Part shown: positions 1 through 6,757 of the stretch, one piece after another
Layout: every line of letters begins with the position of its first letter
Position numbering within the stretch: the first letter of the stretch is position 1
DNA from: a virus
Length of the DNA stretch: 39,525 nt
IMG/VR virus record: IMGVR_UViG_3300027800_000027
Span: 1 to 39,525 of that record
Direction: 5' to 3' (one strand)
Notes under the pieces: generated by a model
What the model saw: only the letters and a program-made list of their open reading frames with translations
Databases searched by the model: none
What the model was told of the DNA's origin: nothing
Translations under genes and position numbers: made by a program

Positions 1-197
1 ATATGTTTATTCGGACGGTTCTCCTGGCGCAGGGCAAACATACACGGCCACGCTCAGGAAAACGATAGCATACACCGCTATTACCTGCCAAATCGTAGCA
101 GGGTCAAATGCCGCGAACGATACAACACATAGCGTTTCGTTCAACGCCGGGGATAGATGGGCTATTATGATTGTTTCAAGCGCTACCGCCGTCACAA
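1..197. repeat. Terminal overlap of a circular assembly (copy 1)
   Basis: Bases 1-197 repeat 39329-39525 with a single difference, T at 71 against A at 39399. Both copies lie inside the same open reading frame, which continues from the right end into base 235. This is most simply the end overlap of a circularly permuted or circular metagenomic assembly and not a biological terminal repeat. A true direct terminal repeat of this length inside a fibre gene is possible but less likely. Confidence 0.85.
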
Positions 198-235
198 CCT
201 CCATAGCATTTTCCTTCGAAATTGATCTCATATAA
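1..235 (+). CDS. C-terminal end of the tail-fibre-like protein that starts at 38847
   Basis: The frame is open from base 2 to the TAA at 233-235 and is identical in frame to the right-end copy. Joined across the circle, the gene is 38847 to 39328 plus 1 to 235, giving 238 residues. This part encodes a beta-rich C-terminal domain of the kind seen at the tips of short tail fibres, but I recognise no specific family. The codon at 71-73 reads TAC (Tyr) here and AAC (Asn) in the right-end copy, so the assembled population may vary at this residue. The next gene starts 36 bases downstream. Confidence 0.8.
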   Translation, partial: YVYSDGSPGAGQTYTATLRKTIAYTAITCQIVAGSNAANDTTHSVSFNAGDRWAIMIVSSATAVTTSIAFSFEIDLI

Positions 236-271
236 TGGCAACCACCACCAGACGCGAAATATAGGAGAGTT

Positions 272-1150
272 ATGAACACAGTCTTTGTAAACCGCATCAA
301 TAATGTCGACCCGAAAAAATACATGGAAGACGCCAAAACTTACGGTATCAGCGAACTGGTGTACGTCGTCTGCGAAGAGACTAACACACGCATGAACCTC
401 AAGGCCGCTGACGAATACTCGGATAAGTGGATTACAAAACCGATGGAGCTCGCGCCCGCTGGCCTGACTGTCGGCATGGCTCACAAGATCGGCAATAAGA
501 TCGCGTCGGCTACTCAGGCGCGCGCATTCGCTGACCGCGCAGCCGAACATGCAAGCCATAGCCACATGGGGGCGCTGTATGCTATGTTCTCACCCGCGTC
601 AACTGTGTCGGCCGGCGGCGGGGATGCTTACGTAAAGTACATCCGTGATCATTTCCCTAAGCTAAAGCTTGTGTACGTTGGCCCCGGCAGCATTCCATGC
701 GCTGGTGCGCAGGCCGTCATTGAGGCGTCCGACAAGATGATCTTATCGACCGCTCTGGATTGGAACGGTGCGTATCACGGCTCGTTCGTAGCTCACCAGA
801 ATATGAACAAGGTTGCAAAGATTGCCCCGATGATCTGCCTACGGTCTGCGACTGAATTCGGATACACCGCCCCGGCGAAAAAGAAGCACGCCGCGCAGGC
901 GATTGAGTTCTACAAGGCAGCCATGCGCAGCGACTGCTGGACGGTCGGAATCTGGAACCACGAAATGATTGCGTACGTAGATAAGCTCATGCTGTCGCTG
1001 ATTTGGACGCGCGAGACCGCGCCGGTTGTAATCGAACCAATTCAGGTTGATGATGTAGAGACTGTGACCATGCAGGACATCACCGATCCAGAAGAACAGC
1101 ACAAGTACCTATGGGCCGACTTTTTGAAGCGTAACGGAATATCGCAATAG
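272..1150 (+). CDS. Hypothetical protein, 292 aa, downstream of the tail fibre
   Basis: I do not recognise this family. The ATG has an AGGAGAG ribosome site at 263-269. There is no signal peptide or membrane segment. Residues 130-180 alternate hydrophobic strands with glycine-rich turns (VYVGPGSIPCAGAQ), and the C-terminal 60 residues are acidic. The gene lies between the terminal fibre gene and the lysis genes, so it could be a virion-associated, adhesion or host-takeover protein. That is inference from position only. Base composition matches the neighbouring structural genes. Confidence 0.75.
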   Translation: MNTVFVNRINNVDPKKYMEDAKTYGISELVYVVCEETNTRMNLKAADEYSDKWITKPMELAPAGLTVGMAHKIGNKIASATQARAFADRAAEHASHSHMGALYAMFSPASTVSAGGGDAYVKYIRDHFPKLKLVYVGPGSIPCAGAQAVIEASDKMILSTALDWNGAYHGSFVAHQNMNKVAKIAPMICLRSATEFGYTAPAKKKHAAQAIEFYKAAMRSDCWTVGIWNHEMIAYVDKLMLSLIWTRETAPVVIEPIQVDDVETVTMQDITDPEEQHKYLWADFLKRNGISQ

Positions 1151-1156
1151 TGGCAA

Positions 1157-1253
1157 TGTCAGCCGGCTCATACCCGCATGACGTACCCCCATATATGGCG
1201 GTTGTAATGCTGGCCTGAATGATATATACTGAATGGGGCTGACATACGGTCAG
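1157..1253 (+). promoter_or_regulatory. Non-coding gap with inverted repeats and a sigma70-like promoter
   Basis: A promoter is visible as TTGTAA (1202-1207), a 17-base spacer and TATACT (1225-1230), so transcription should start near 1237. The 8-base arms TGTCAGCC (1157-1164) and GGCTGACA (1237-1244) can pair around the promoter. The expected transcript begins with a small hairpin, CTGAC (1239-1243) with GTCAG (1249-1253). The -35 box TTGTAA and the spacing match the promoter at 20474. It would serve the endolysin gene set from 1280 to 4754. Confidence 0.6.
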
Positions 1254-1279
1254 TTTCATTTATGAATGGAGGGCATGCA

Positions 1280-1540
1280 ATGGATAACGATCATACGTAT
1301 TGGTATTTACCAGAGTTTATTGATGCGTTCAAAAAGCAGTTGGTAGACGATGAGAAACGATGGGGCTTTACGTGGCTGAGTAGAACTCGCAAGGGTCAGG
1401 AAGAACGAACCATCAAAAGCATCAACGGCAAATTCGACAAGTATTTGATTGCTGGTCAGCCTATCGAGTGGCTGAAAATTATCGGTGATTGCTTTATTTG
1501 TTGGGTGCGCGAAAACCACAAAGAGAGATGGCCGGAATGA
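1280..1540 (+). CDS. Small hypothetical phage protein, 86 aa
   Basis: The start at 1280 is preferred over the in-frame ATG at 1262 because GGAGGG (1268-1273) lies 6 bases upstream of it. The protein is soluble and rich in aromatic and charged residues. Its core, DDEKRWGFTWLSRTRKGQEE followed by PIEWLKIIGDCFICWVRE, resembles a small conserved protein common in phages that has no known function, as I recall it. It overlaps the endolysin start by four bases, so the two are probably translationally coupled. Confidence 0.7.
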   Translation: MDNDHTYWYLPEFIDAFKKQLVDDEKRWGFTWLSRTRKGQEERTIKSINGKFDKYLIAGQPIEWLKIIGDCFICWVRENHKERWPE

Positions 1541-2319
1541 CAGATTATCCGATCATCATCGACCTGTGGGAAGAGAACGCAAAATTTGATGAACAAACAG
1601 CGAAAGACGCTGGTATTCTCGGAGTTGTCATCCGACTAAACGATATGGGCGGCGGCCATCACATCGACACGAACGCACACAACCAATGGAATCAGTCGTC
1701 AATCTTCCCTGTTCGGGCGTGGTACTTCGTGTACAACCCGTGGGTGAAGGGGGCAGTCAACGCTAAGTGGTTCCTTGACAACTTCCTTGTATGCGACGGT
1801 AAAACTATGTTCCTTGACGTAGAGGTAAAGAAAACTGGCTATTCGTCTAAGGAATATGCCAACCAGGTAGAGGACTGCATCCGCATCCTGAAAGAATCCG
1901 GGTGGAAAGTGGTTATCTATACCGGTTCGTGGTTCCTGTCTTATCTAAACCGCTGGCCGAAAGACGTTGATTATTGGTGGGCGCGATACCCTGACGCGGC
2001 AAAACCGACAGCGAACACATGGCCTGAGTTGGTGCAAAAAGTTCGGGCGCTGAACTGGACGCCAGACCTTATCAACGGAAAAAATGTTTCACCTGGCGAA
2101 GTAAAACTATGGCAGGTGTCCGATAAGTGGTCGCCTCCTGGATGCTACGGCCACGCCATTGATGCGAATATCTTCAATGGGACTGAACAAGAATGTTTGA
2201 GCTTCTTCGGTGTGTCTCAAAACACTCCCATTCCAGAGCCGACGATAGAGCATTGGTACGATGGCATGTCAGACCACGATATATTGATGGACTTGCTCAC
2301 CGGGGTACATAATTTATGA
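1537..2319 (+). CDS. GH25-family endolysin (N-acetylmuramidase-like), 260 aa
   Basis: This is a peptidoglycan-cleaving lysozyme of glycoside hydrolase family 25. Visible family hallmarks are the N-terminal strand with Asp9 (PIIIDLWE), the FLDVE motif with Asp94 and Glu96, YTGSW near 129-132 and the C-terminal barrel segment KLWQVSDKW followed by HAIDANIF (206-213). One catalytic domain fills residues 4-225 and the short tail carries no wall-binding repeat that I recognise. The start at 1537 overlaps the upstream stop as ATGA. An ATG at 1528 is the alternative. There is no signal peptide, so release needs a holin; the small membrane proteins at 20553 and 20880 are candidates but lie far away. 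Confidence 0.88.
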   Translation: MTDYPIIIDLWEENAKFDEQTAKDAGILGVVIRLNDMGGGHHIDTNAHNQWNQSSIFPVRAWYFVYNPWVKGAVNAKWFLDNFLVCDGKTMFLDVEVKKTGYSSKEYANQVEDCIRILKESGWKVVIYTGSWFLSYLNRWPKDVDYWWARYPDAAKPTANTWPELVQKVRALNWTPDLINGKNVSPGEVKLWQVSDKWSPPGCYGHAIDANIFNGTEQECLSFFGVSQNTPIPEPTIEHWYDGMSDHDILMDLLTGVHNL

Positions 2320-3185
2320 GGACATTATGGGTATCTGAGAGCGACACACACGGCGGCAACAAATTCGGGCTTATGAACCCAGCAGTAGAATTGGACGAAA
2401 TTGACGTAGGGGAAGATGGAGAAGAAGAGGTAGTAGGAACGTACACACCAACATTGACACAGGCGCAAAAGGAACTATGGGCGCTGCGAGAAACAAACAT
2501 GACCACGCTCCAATCCATCGCGGCCAACTACGATAAGGTTATTTATAGCCATAACGGTGACGTAACACAGGGTATAAAGCACCCGGCGGCTCTGGTGTCC
2601 ACCAGGCAAGCGGATCAAATCAGCATAGCGGTCAGCAACATGGTTCCGTTGATGGAACTGCCAGAGACAAAAACCGTCAGGTTCGCGTCCGGTACGGAAG
2701 CACATAATTTTGGTCAGGCAACGTCTGATATACTTGTAGAAAAGCTATTGTCGGCAATGTATCCTGAGAAGAATATCAAGGTAAGAAATCACGGCTTTGC
2801 AACTCTCGAAGATGGATTTACGGTTGACTACGGACACCACGGCCCGCATCCTGGTACTCGCTCGTGGCTCATGGGCAATGTTGCAAGATTCTATCTTCGT
2901 GATATTATGATGAATAGAATAGCAGCCGGGTTGCGTCCTCCCGACTTGGTAATTCGCTCCCACTTTCACACTCCAATTTGGGAAACATTGCGGTACGGCG
3001 GGTTTACAAGCCACATCGTTATTACACCGTCAATGTGCATGGTGGACGATCACACATTACAGGCAGTCAGATCACCGGAAAGTGTCACGTGTGGCATGAT
3101 GGCGTTCGACATTTACGACGGCAAACTGATTGATTTGTACCAGTACACGAAATCATTTAGCATGTTGCAAGAGGAAAAACTATGA
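2316..3185 (+). CDS. Calcineurin-like metallophosphoesterase, 289 aa
   Basis: The protein carries the metal-binding blocks of the calcineurin-like phosphoesterase fold in order: SDTHGG (residues 9-14), HNGD (79-82), SGTEAH (125-130, in the place of the usual GNHE), YGHHGPHPG (172-180) and RSHFH (214-218). An acidic insert (about 25-40) separates the first motif from the rest. The start overlaps the endolysin stop (ATGA at 2316) with only a weak ribosome site, so coupling is likely. Phage members act on phosphodiesters or nucleotides but the substrate is unknown. Placement inside the lysis set is unusual. It may be nucleic-acid directed, as in phage DNA processing enzymes. Confidence 0.85.
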   Translation: MRTLWVSESDTHGGNKFGLMNPAVELDEIDVGEDGEEEVVGTYTPTLTQAQKELWALRETNMTTLQSIAANYDKVIYSHNGDVTQGIKHPAALVSTRQADQISIAVSNMVPLMELPETKTVRFASGTEAHNFGQATSDILVEKLLSAMYPEKNIKVRNHGFATLEDGFTVDYGHHGPHPGTRSWLMGNVARFYLRDIMMNRIAAGLRPPDLVIRSHFHTPIWETLRYGGFTSHIVITPSMCMVDDHTLQAVRSPESVTCGMMAFDIYDGKLIDLYQYTKSFSMLQEEKL

Positions 3186-3418
3186 CAATCCGAGACGAAC
3201 TTGACGAACTATTCACAGAACTCGACAAAGAAATTCTCCCGCAGTTAGAAGACGGCGACATTACCCGCAAGATGTTGGCCGAGGAAAAGCGCGTGTCTGA
3301 AAATACAATCAAGCGTATCATGAAAAAATTGGTAAAGTCAGGCGAATGGGTTGAGGTAATAAAGCGGGATAAATACGGCCCGGTTACCACTTACAGAAAG
3401 GCGGTGCATGATGAATAA
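3182..3418 (+). CDS. Small winged-helix-like protein, 78 aa
   Basis: The segment from about residue 24 to 60 (DITRKMLAEEKRVSENTIKRI, then KLVKSGEWVEV) reads as a helix-turn-helix followed by a wing. The wing region ends in KYGPVTTYRK. The N-terminal 20 residues are acidic and helical. The start overlaps the phosphoesterase stop (ATGA). It could be a DNA-binding regulator, or an adaptor using the same fold. No target is evident. It overlaps the next gene by 11 bases. Confidence 0.6.
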   Translation: MTIRDELDELFTELDKEILPQLEDGDITRKMLAEEKRVSENTIKRIMKKLVKSGEWVEVIKRDKYGPVTTYRKAVHDE

Positions 3419-4754
3419 AAAGGCGATGCTTGTGACAGGAGTGCTGGGGGGAGGAGGGGGAGAAAATGTTATTTTATTTGATCAGTTTACCGGAGTAGAT
3501 GATACTAGCCTTGACGCCCATATAATATTACCAATTAATAAAGTATCTGCGTCATGGGTGGAAGCAAACGGTGATCTAAAGATTAAATCTGGATATTTGA
3601 CAGGCGTTTCATCAACAACTTCCCCATATAGTATTGCAACCATAGACGCCGGAAGAGTAAATTATAAAATACAAGCCAAAATAAATTTAGCGGCTACTGT
3701 TTCAAATGAAAACGCCGGGGTTATTGTCAGATACGCAACCGGGCCAACGTTTTATTTGATCTGTTTTAATACTGGGTATTTTAGAATTTACGAATATGCT
3801 GCTGGGCACACAGAAAGAGCGGTTGTTGCTCATACATTTTCAAACAATACAGATTATTTACTTACAGTGATTGTCTCTGATAATAAAATAATTGCAACCG
3901 TAGACGGAGTTTCTTTGGTGTATGCCAATGCTACCAGAAACCCGTCATCAACAATTGTTGGTGCGAGAATTCAGGTATTATCACAAAAGGAAGATGACTT
4001 CAAAGTCATCTACCCCTTTCGCATGAACCAACCAATAGCTCTTGGGGATGTTTATCTTATTTTAGGTCAGTCAAACGCCGAGGGAGTTGGAACAAACAAT
4101 CAAGCATATACCGGAACAGGGGCAGCTTATTTGTTTGCTAATAATTACGCAATCAGGCAAATGGCTGACCCAACAGACAGTAACAGCCAACAAGTAGATT
4201 CTGTGTCATCGGACGCCGATGCCGCTGGAAGCTATTGGCCTATACTTGCATCATATATATCGAATAACACAGGAAGGGTTGTAACGTTTATTCCATGCGC
4301 AAAAGGCGGTTCTACTATATTTCAATGGCAACCAGGCGCTAACCATGAAGATAGAACAACATTGATTGGATCGGCAATTTATAGAGCTAAATTAGTAGCA
4401 TCTCTTGGCGGTAATTTGAGAGGTGCATTATGGCATCAAGGAGAGGGAGATGCCGCAAATAGTATTTCTCAAGAGGATTATAATAATTATCTTGACATTG
4501 TAGCTGATACACTGCGCTCCGATCTTGGGATACCACTTGTTCCATGCAAATTACAAAACTGCACAGGTCGAGATGAAACAAATGTAAATGCAGCAATCGC
4601 TGAGGCGTGGGTCGATAATGAAAATGTTTTACAGGGGCCTGATTTTACGGACATTACTCCTTCCGAAGATGGTTTACACTTCAAAACGGACGAAGAACAG
4701 GCCACTGCTGGATTACGATGGTGGAATGAAATTAGTATTCACTTTTATTCATAA
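3408..4754 (+). CDS. SGNH/SASA-type carbohydrate esterase with a lectin-like N-terminal domain, 448 aa
   Basis: Residues 212-448 show the sialate O-acetylesterase-like (SASA, SGNH hydrolase) pattern: DVYLILGQSN with nucleophile Ser222, a glycine block near 299-301, WHQGEGD at 342-348 and DGLHF at 421-425 supplying Asp and His. Residues 20-205 look like a beta-sandwich of the LamG or concanavalin type (FDQFTG start, IVRYATGPTFYLICF core). Together they suggest removal of acetyl groups from a surface or wall glycan, comparable to phage depolymerases. The gene is visibly richer in A+T than its neighbours (many AAT, ATA and TTA codons), consistent with recent acquisition. A terminator follows. 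The start may be 3408 or 3411. A run of glycines follows the first 13 residues. Confidence 0.85.
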   Translation: MMNKKAMLVTGVLGGGGGENVILFDQFTGVDDTSLDAHIILPINKVSASWVEANGDLKIKSGYLTGVSSTTSPYSIATIDAGRVNYKIQAKINLAATVSNENAGVIVRYATGPTFYLICFNTGYFRIYEYAAGHTERAVVAHTFSNNTDYLLTVIVSDNKIIATVDGVSLVYANATRNPSSTIVGARIQVLSQKEDDFKVIYPFRMNQPIALGDVYLILGQSNAEGVGTNNQAYTGTGAAYLFANNYAIRQMADPTDSNSQQVDSVSSDADAAGSYWPILASYISNNTGRVVTFIPCAKGGSTIFQWQPGANHEDRTTLIGSAIYRAKLVASLGGNLRGALWHQGEGDAANSISQEDYNNYLDIVADTLRSDLGIPLVPCKLQNCTGRDETNVNAAIAEAWVDNENVLQGPDFTDITPSEDGLHFKTDEEQATAGLRWWNEISIHFYS

Positions 4755-4770
4755 CTTCAAGACACACAAT

Positions 4771-4798
4771 AAACCCGCCTCATCAGCGGGTTTCTCTT
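4771..4798 (+). terminator. Rho-independent terminator after the esterase
   Basis: AAACCCGC (4771-4778) and GCGGGTTT (4786-4793) form a perfect 8-bp stem with a 7-base loop, followed by TCTCTT. On the minus strand the same stem is followed by TTTATTG, so it can also stop the leftward operon that ends at 4926. It sits between convergent operons. Confidence 0.85.
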
Positions 4799-4892
4799 CC
4801 ACCGTTCCTGTTGAAATCGCGATATTCTACCGATTGCGTTGAATTGTCATTCCGTGATGGTAAGTAGACACGGATTGTCTATTATCCTTCGC

Positions 4893-4917
4893 AACCGTCA
4901 AGATTTGTTTGACGGTT
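4893..4917. other. Inverted repeat in the convergent intergenic region
   Basis: AACCGTCAA (4893-4901) and TTGACGGTT (4909-4917) form a 9-bp perfect hairpin with a 7-base loop, just downstream of the stop of the leftward gene at 4926. It has no U-tract on either strand, so it may protect the 3' end of the mRNA and not terminate it. The rest of 4799-4925 shows nothing. Confidence 0.55.
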
Positions 4918-4925
4918 CGCGGTGA

Positions 4926-5264
4926 TTATCTCTCGCCGGTAAACAGCCACTTGCGCCACTTTTTGAATCGGTTATCCAATTCTGTGACGGCGTTGTCCAG
5001 CAGGTTATCTGTTGGCATATCTCTATACGTCATCAGGTGTATTTCGTGCGTTTCAACATTTCCGATGGTTGCGGAGATGCGAAATATTTTGTCAAAACAC
5101 GGGTGTTCATTTGGCCGTCTCTCTGTTTTTATTTCGACCGTATGGATACCGCCGCAATCCAATGCTTTGAACAGCCCGTCAGCGAATTCTTGTCGCATCG
5201 CATTGATAATGTATTCATCTGGAACGCGACCCGCTACTATTTTCTCGAGAACTAATTGCTGCAT
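4926..5264 (-). CDS. Hypothetical protein, 112 aa, last gene of the leftward operon
   Basis: I recognise no family. The protein is soluble, with an N-terminal helix (MQQLVLEKIVAGRVPDEYII), a central strand block (TVEIKTERR, IFRISATIG) and a basic, tryptophan-containing C-terminus (FKKWRKWLF). The ATG at 5264 lies 5 bases after AAAGGTGAG and overlaps the stop of the upstream membrane protein gene, so translation is probably coupled. Confidence 0.7.
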   Translation of the reverse strand: MQQLVLEKIVAGRVPDEYIINAMRQEFADGLFKALDCGGIHTVEIKTERRPNEHPCFDKIFRISATIGNVETHEIHLMTYRDMPTDNLLDNAVTELDNRFKKWRKWLFTGER

Positions 5265-5410
5265 TTCTCACCTTTCTTGTGTAATTTCGTCAACCGACTG
5301 ATCAATTTGCACGCCCACCACCACGGCGTTATAGCCAGGCCGACGGCCATAGCGAACCAGTACCAGCGGGCAGGCATGACGTAGCCGGGGCGGGTGTCTA
5401 TCGAGTTCAC
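5252..5410 (-). CDS. Small membrane protein, 52 aa (GTG start)
   Basis: The reading frame is open from 5524, but the stretch upstream of 5424 overlaps the preceding gene. The best start is GTG at 5410, 14 bases after that gene's stop; the ATG at 5377 lacks a ribosome site. Residues 14-34 (ARWYWFAMAVGLAITPWWW) form one tryptophan-rich membrane segment followed by a basic tail, so the C-terminus is probably cytoplasmic. The function is unknown. It could be an inner-membrane accessory or superinfection protein. Confidence 0.5.
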   Translation of the reverse strand: MNSIDTRPGYVMPARWYWFAMAVGLAITPWWWACKLISRLTKLHKKGEKCSN

Positions 5411-5423
5411 AAAACGCCCACGT

Positions 5424-5708
5424 TCATTTCGGCTCCTGTACTCGCGTTCCGACCAACACGGTCTTTGCAAATGCACGCCTATCGTTGTCGTCGCTTTCGC
5501 CAGCAATAAGCAATTCCGTAACAAGATAATCTAGCTTATCTTCCGCTTTCTTTCTCGCCTCGACCTCTTCCGCGTACATGGCGAGGAGACGGGCGCTTAG
5601 CTTACGCGTTCGTGCGCTGCTCTTTCCCTTATCTTGATCGAAGGCGCACCATGCGGAAAATTGATTAACCAACTTCTCAAACTCGTCCAGCTTCTCAAAC
5701 TCGTTCAT
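5424..5708 (-). CDS. Coiled-coil hypothetical protein, 94 aa
   Basis: The start at 5708 follows GGCGGAG by two bases; an upstream in-frame ATG would overlap the previous gene by a longer stretch. The N-terminus contains a tandem duplication, EFEKLDEFEKL, encoded by two nearly identical units of about 18 bases (5672-5708). Residues 30-70 are charged and helical (ARTRKLSARLLAMYAEEVEA). No enzyme motif is visible. Confidence 0.65.
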   Translation of the reverse strand: MNEFEKLDEFEKLVNQFSAWCAFDQDKGKSSARTRKLSARLLAMYAEEVEARKKAEDKLDYLVTELLIAGESDDNDRRAFAKTVLVGTRVQEPK

Positions 5709-6031
5709 TCTCCGCCGCCTTTCAGCGCGTTGCCGATGATGCAATCAGGAGCGTGGTGGTCAGTTTCCAAATTACCGCACGACAAGCATCCGCGAATTAT
5801 TTTGTACTGTTTGTCTTGCGGATCATCATTGATCCAGTACATAGTGGAGTGTCCTGACCACTCTAGTTCCTTCAGCGCCTCGCGAAGTTTTGCGTTTTCG
5901 GCGCGGAGTTGGTCTTCGACGGTAATAATCTGGCACATAATACCGCCGCATCGTTGGCATTCGTATGATTGCGGATCGTGTTCTGTTCGTCCGCATACAT
6001 CGCACTGATAATCGCCTTTCAATTCACTCAT
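5705..6031 (-). CDS. Zinc-ribbon and coiled-coil protein with the LEW-CxxC-HxPDC module, 108 aa
   Basis: An N-terminal ribbon has two CxxC pairs (CDVCG at 10-14, CQRCG at 25-29). A short coiled coil follows (AENAKLREALKELEW), and then a C-terminal module with CLSCG and HHAPDCIIGNAL. The same C-terminal module occurs in the genes at 6182 and 16615. Members of this small phage family are probably zinc-binding adaptors of unknown function. Translation starts from AGGAGG directly after the leader element at 6047-6150. Confidence 0.75.
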   Translation of the reverse strand: MSELKGDYQCDVCGRTEHDPQSYECQRCGGIMCQIITVEDQLRAENAKLREALKELEWSGHSTMYWINDDPQDKQYKIIRGCLSCGNLETDHHAPDCIIGNALKGGGE

Positions 6032-6046
6032 CGCATCCTCCTAATC

Positions 6047-6150
6047 AAAAAGCCGCCTCCAACCTATATACCGATTCTTGCTTAGGGATTCGGGCGTGTG
6101 GTTGGAAACGGCTCTTTGACTGGTATAAAAACACCCTGAAATCCCTAAGC
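6047..6150 (-). promoter_or_regulatory. Structured leader with interleaved inverted repeats (A-B-A'-B') ending in a U-tract
   Basis: Read on the minus strand, GCTTAGGGATT (6150-6140, A) pairs perfectly with AATCCCTAAGC (6090-6080, A'). AGCCGTTTCCAACC (6113-6100, B) pairs over 14 bases, with two G-U pairs, with GGTTGGAGGCGGCT (6064-6051, B'). B lies inside the A-A' loop and B' lies outside, so the helices interleave. They could form a pseudoknot or compete with each other. B' runs straight into TTTT (6050-6047), so B-B' looks like a terminator. AGGAGG and the ATG at 6031 follow at once. A begins six bases after the -10 box. Confidence 0.7.
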
Positions 6151-6156
6151 AGTTAT

Positions 6157-6185
6157 ATTATAGCTCGCTGTAATACCTTTGTCAA
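6157..6185 (-). promoter_or_regulatory. Consensus sigma70 promoter inside the leftward operon
   Basis: On the minus strand TTGACA (6185-6180), a 17-base spacer and TATAAT (6162-6157) match both hexamers exactly. The start is expected at about 6150, the first base of the structured leader. The -35 box overlaps the last codons of the gene at 6182. It would supply the genes from 6031 down to 4926. Confidence 0.85.
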
Positions 6186-6577
6186 CTACCAATATTTAGC
6201 GCCTTATCCAGGGCGCAATCCGGCGCGTGCTTTCCTCCAGACTGCGGCATTTCGCAGATGTAGCAGCCCGGCACAAGCTCGTGCTTTTCATTGCGGACTG
6301 TATCGCACCACTCGAGCGTTTTTAGGACGGCGCGGAGTTGGTCAATTGGGGCTTGCGGCACGTTGTCGAAATCAAGCCATGATTTGTGATATGTCCACCC
6401 GCCAGACCAAGCGTCTTTGCCAATTTCTATGTAGAAATCATTGCCACATGGTAAGGCAACATTATCAACATCTATAACCGTTCCTGCAAGTTTGCTCATT
6501 TCGTCATTGAATACGAACGGAACATCCCAACCGGTTACGACCGTACCTACTGGCATATCGCGCACTTTTGCTCTCAC
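6182..6577 (-). CDS. Hypothetical protein with a C-terminal zinc-binding LEW module, 131 aa
   Basis: Translation begins at GTG 6577 with AAGGTGAG upstream. The N-terminal half (residues 1-75) looks like a small beta-barrel (GTVVTGWDVPFVF, AGTVIDVDNV) of the kind used for binding. The C-terminus, VLKTLEW followed by CYIC and KHAPDCALDKAL, repeats the module in the proteins at 5705 and 16615, with Cys-x2-Cys and His-x3-Cys as likely zinc ligands. The role is unknown. It overlaps an exact-consensus promoter at its 3' end. Confidence 0.72.
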   Translation of the reverse strand: MRAKVRDMPVGTVVTGWDVPFVFNDEMSKLAGTVIDVDNVALPCGNDFYIEIGKDAWSGGWTYHKSWLDFDNVPQAPIDQLRAVLKTLEWCDTVRNEKHELVPGCYICEMPQSGGKHAPDCALDKALNIGS

Positions 6578-6580
6578 TTC

Positions 6581-6757
6581 TCACCTTCCTTCCACATGGC
6601 GTACCAGCTTCTTGTTGTCCGCTTTCACGGCTTTTGCGTCCAACCCGCGGCGGTAGCAATCCACGGCGCAGGACGCGCACGACTTGCCTAGCGAGTACAC
6701 CACGGCTAGGCACTCTCGCTCTGGCGTCGGCGGTTGTGTTACGGTACACAGATTCAT
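6581..6757 (-). CDS. Small cysteine-rich protein, 58 aa
   Basis: A short gene fills the gap between its neighbours. The ATG at 6757 overlaps the upstream stop as ATGA, and GAGAGGAAAG lies ahead of it. Residues 23-36 read YSLGKSCASCAVDCYRRG, giving three close cysteines plus Cys4 and Cys16, which suggests a metal or disulphide site. The ending is basic (KKLVRHVEGR). The frame ends at TGA 6581-6583, four bases before the GTG start of the next gene. No family is recognised. Confidence 0.65.
   Translation of the reverse strand: MNLCTVTQPPTPERECLAVVYSLGKSCASCAVDCYRRGLDAKAVKADNKKLVRHVEGR

Noticed and set aside
4893-4917. Second terminator between the convergent operons
   Set aside because: The hairpin is perfect, but no U-tract follows it on either strand.
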